Shown piece by piece: positions 5,778 through 7,066 of a stretch of DNA of 7,066 bases; within the stretch, counting starts at the first letter, position 1; each line of letters begins with the position of its first letter. A model generated the notes under the pieces. The model made no database searches. It saw only the letters and a list, made by a program, of their open reading frames with translations, and had not been told where the DNA came from. Made by a program: the position numbers and the translations under genes. Where the stretch lies: the NCBI GenBank assembly GCA_944351345.1, contig CALVPO010000162.1, positions 1 through 7,066 of the forward strand. Direction: 5' to 3'. This DNA comes from an uncultured Bacilli bacterium (lineage in GTDB: Bacteria; Bacillota_I; Bacilli_A; RF39; UBA660).

Positions 5778-6388
5778 TGGAATATCAAAATTATAATGAT
5801 AATGAACTTGTTTTATTAGCAAAAGAGCATAATGAAGAGGCAACAATAATTTTATATAATAAATATAAGCCATTAATAACAAAAAAATGTAGTGAAATTT
5901 TTAAATATGTAAGAAATAAAGGAATAGAATTTTCTGATTTGATGCAAGAGTGTTTAATAGGGTTTGAAGAATCTATAAGAAATTATAATTTAGATGATAA
6001 AGTAACATTTTATACTTTTACTAATATTTGTATGACTAGGCAACTTGGTACGTTAGTTAGAAAGTTAAATAGAGATAAACATAAACCTTTAAATGAAGCT
6101 ATACCCTTAGAAAATACAATAGAGGAAGAAAATAATCTTTTAGATTTTATAGGTGATAATAGTCAAAATCCTGAATTAGGATTATTAGATGAGGTAGAGT
6201 TTCAAGAGCTATATGATAAAATAATAGATGTTTTGACTAATTTTGAGGAATGTGTATTTAATTTGAAATTACAAAATTTTGAATATAGAGAAATAGCTTT
6301 AATTTTAGATAAGGATGTTAAGAGTATAGATAATGCTATTCAGAGAATAAAGTCTAAGATAAGGTCTTTAAATATAATAAGTAATTAA
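5777..6388 (+). CDS. sigH: RNA polymerase sigma factor, SigH (sigma-30)-like
   Basis: This 203-residue sigma-70-family factor recruits RNA polymerase to alternative promoters. Region 2 spans about 22-105: YNKYKPLI, the DLMQECLIGFEESIRNY core-binding helix (54-70), and a -10-recognition segment VTFYTFTNICMTRQL (76-90) leading to NRDKHKPLN. A linker with LLDFIGD (121-127) and NPELGLLDEVEF (131-142) follows. Region 4 has LTNFEECVFNLKL (153-165) and a helix-turn-helix EYREIALILDKDVKSIDNAIQRIKSKI (169-195; two overlapping parts). The 'KSIDNAIQR-K-K' end and 'RDKHKPLN' match B. subtilis SigH (about 218 residues) closely, and the gene follows rlmB as in that locus. ATG 5777 has AGGAGG (5766-5771) five bases upstream. 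In Bacillota, SigH drives early sporulation or competence genes; which applies here is not visible. Confidence 0.82.
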   Translation: MEYQNYNDNELVLLAKEHNEEATIILYNKYKPLITKKCSEIFKYVRNKGIEFSDLMQECLIGFEESIRNYNLDDKVTFYTFTNICMTRQLGTLVRKLNRDKHKPLNEAIPLENTIEEENNLLDFIGDNSQNPELGLLDEVEFQELYDKIIDVLTNFEECVFNLKLQNFEYREIALILDKDVKSIDNAIQRIKSKIRSLNIISN

Positions 6389-6474
6389 TTATGATTATGC
6401 TTGGGTTTCTTTTATATATTTAAGATAAATTTCAATCGAATAAGTAAATAATAAATAGAAATATAAGTGTTTTG

Positions 6475-6483
6475 TGTTATAAT
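6475..6483 (+). promoter_or_regulatory. Extended -10 promoter of uvrA
   Basis: TGTTATAAT at 6475-6483 is a perfect TGnTATAAT extended -10. The -35 position 17 bases upstream (ATAGAA, 6455-6460) is weak, so the promoter would depend on the TG extension. It lies about 27 bases before the uvrA start, giving a short leader. No LexA-type box (CGAAC, four bases, GTTCG) is seen near it, so SOS control is not supported by the sequence. The rest of the gap (6389-6474) shows no clear terminator hairpin for the upstream operon and no gene. Confidence 0.7.
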
Positions 6484-6509
6484 ACTTGTTGTTTTAAGAG
6501 GTGGTAGTT

Positions 6510-7066
6510 ATGGATAAGATTATTGTTAAGGGAGCAAGAGTAAATAATTTAAAAAATATAGATATAGAGATACCTAAAAATAAGTTGGTAGTAGTAACTG
6601 GAGTATCAGGTTCTGGTAAGAGTTCTTTAGCTTTTGATACTATTTATGCTGAAGGACAGAGAAGATATGTAGAATCTTTATCAGCTTATGCTAGGCAGTT
6701 TTTGGGTGGTACTGAGAAACCTGATGTAGATTCAATAGAAGGATTATCTCCTAGTATAAGTATTGATCAAAAGACTACAAATAAGAATCCTAGGTCTACT
6801 GTTGGTACTGTTACAGAAATATATGATTACTTAAGACTTTTATTTGCCCGTATTGGTGTACCTTATTGTCCTAATCATCATATTCCAATTACTAATCAGA
6901 GTGTTGAAGAGATGGTTAATAAGGTACTTTCTTATGAAGAAGGATTAAAGATAATGATAGTGTCTCCTATTGTTAGAGGTGAGAAAGGTAGTTATAAGGA
7001 TTTATTTGATAAGTTGAGGCGCGATGGATATATTAGGGGAAAAGTAGATGGAGAAGTTTATGATCT
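6510..7066 (+). CDS. uvrA: Excinuclease ABC subunit UvrA, N-terminal part (cut by window end)
   Basis: UvrA is the damage-sensing ATPase of nucleotide excision repair; it binds DNA as a dimer and loads UvrB. The visible 185 codons contain the typical start (IIVKGARVNNLKNIDIEIPK, residues 4-23), Walker A GVSGSGKSS (31-39), the UvrA block TIYAEGQRRYVESLSAYARQ (44-63), and GLSPSISIDQKTT (78-90). Next comes the first zinc-binding hairpin start YCPNHH (119-124). The last visible stretch, SPIVRGEKGSYKDLFDKLRR and onward, begins the UvrB-binding domain. Full UvrA is about 940 residues, so some 80% is missing to the right. ATG 6510 has GAGGTGGT (6498-6505) just upstream. It has its own promoter and is separated from sigH by 121 bases, so it is probably a separate unit. 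Confidence 0.97.
   Translation, partial: MDKIIVKGARVNNLKNIDIEIPKNKLVVVTGVSGSGKSSLAFDTIYAEGQRRYVESLSAYARQFLGGTEKPDVDSIEGLSPSISIDQKTTNKNPRSTVGTVTEIYDYLRLLFARIGVPYCPNHHIPITNQSVEEMVNKVLSYEEGLKIMIVSPIVRGEKGSYKDLFDKLRRDGYIRGKVDGEVYD

Noticed and set aside
6389..6474. Terminator after sigH
   Set aside because: T-rich runs are present, but I found no stem of useful length in front of them.
1..7066. Alternative genetic code with TGA as tryptophan
   Set aside because: Tryptophan is encoded by TGG throughout, and no gene has an in-frame TGA.
1..7066. CRISPR array, tRNA, rRNA or insertion sequence
   Set aside because: No regularly spaced direct repeats, cloverleaf-like segments, rRNA stretches, transposase genes or terminal inverted repeats were seen; the recurring segments are protein modules.

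Overview
The window is AT-rich (around 30% GC by eye). It uses the standard bacterial code: tryptophan is TGG, no in-frame TGA interrupts any gene, and all four visible stops are TAA. The core genes are of Bacillota type: Mini-III, RlmB and a SigH-like sigma factor in the order known from Bacillus and Staphylococcus. Listeria-Bacteroides (Flg_new) and MBG-like repeats in a giant surface protein point to an uncultured, host-associated low-GC Bacillota lineage, for example gut RF39-like or Erysipelotrichia-like bacteria. That placement is inference. All genes are on the plus strand.

Region 1 (1-4524) is the 3' part of a very large gene for a secreted modular surface protein. The frame is already open at base 1, so the N-terminus and signal peptide lie outside the window. 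The visible 1507 residues read as Ig/MBG-like modules, then Flg_new-type modules, then an unrecognised 360-residue C-terminal region rich in Trp, Tyr and Gly. Three modules appear to be interrupted by inserted domains of about 120-215 residues with a carbohydrate-binding or jelly-roll look. No LPXTG signal or C-terminal membrane anchor is present.

Region 2 (4525-4691) is intergenic. It holds a perfect 10-bp terminator hairpin for the surface protein, then a strong promoter (TTGCTA, 17-bp spacer, extended -10 TATAAT) for the next operon.

Region 3 (4692-6388) is a tight three-gene operon: mrnC (Mini-ribonuclease III, 23S rRNA maturation), rlmB (23S rRNA 2'-O-methyltransferase) and a sigH-like sigma factor. 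The genes abut or overlap by one base and each has its own Shine-Dalgarno. It resembles the B. subtilis cysS-mrnC-rlmB-rae1-sigH block, but rae1 is missing and cysS is not directly upstream.

Region 4 (6389-7066) has a 121-bp gap with an extended -10 promoter, then the 5' end of uvrA (nucleotide excision repair), cut by the window end. The usual rpmG-secE-nusG genes do not follow sigH here.

The housekeeping genes are ordinary. The part most worth a second look is the surface protein, with its nested insertions and its unassigned C-terminal region.
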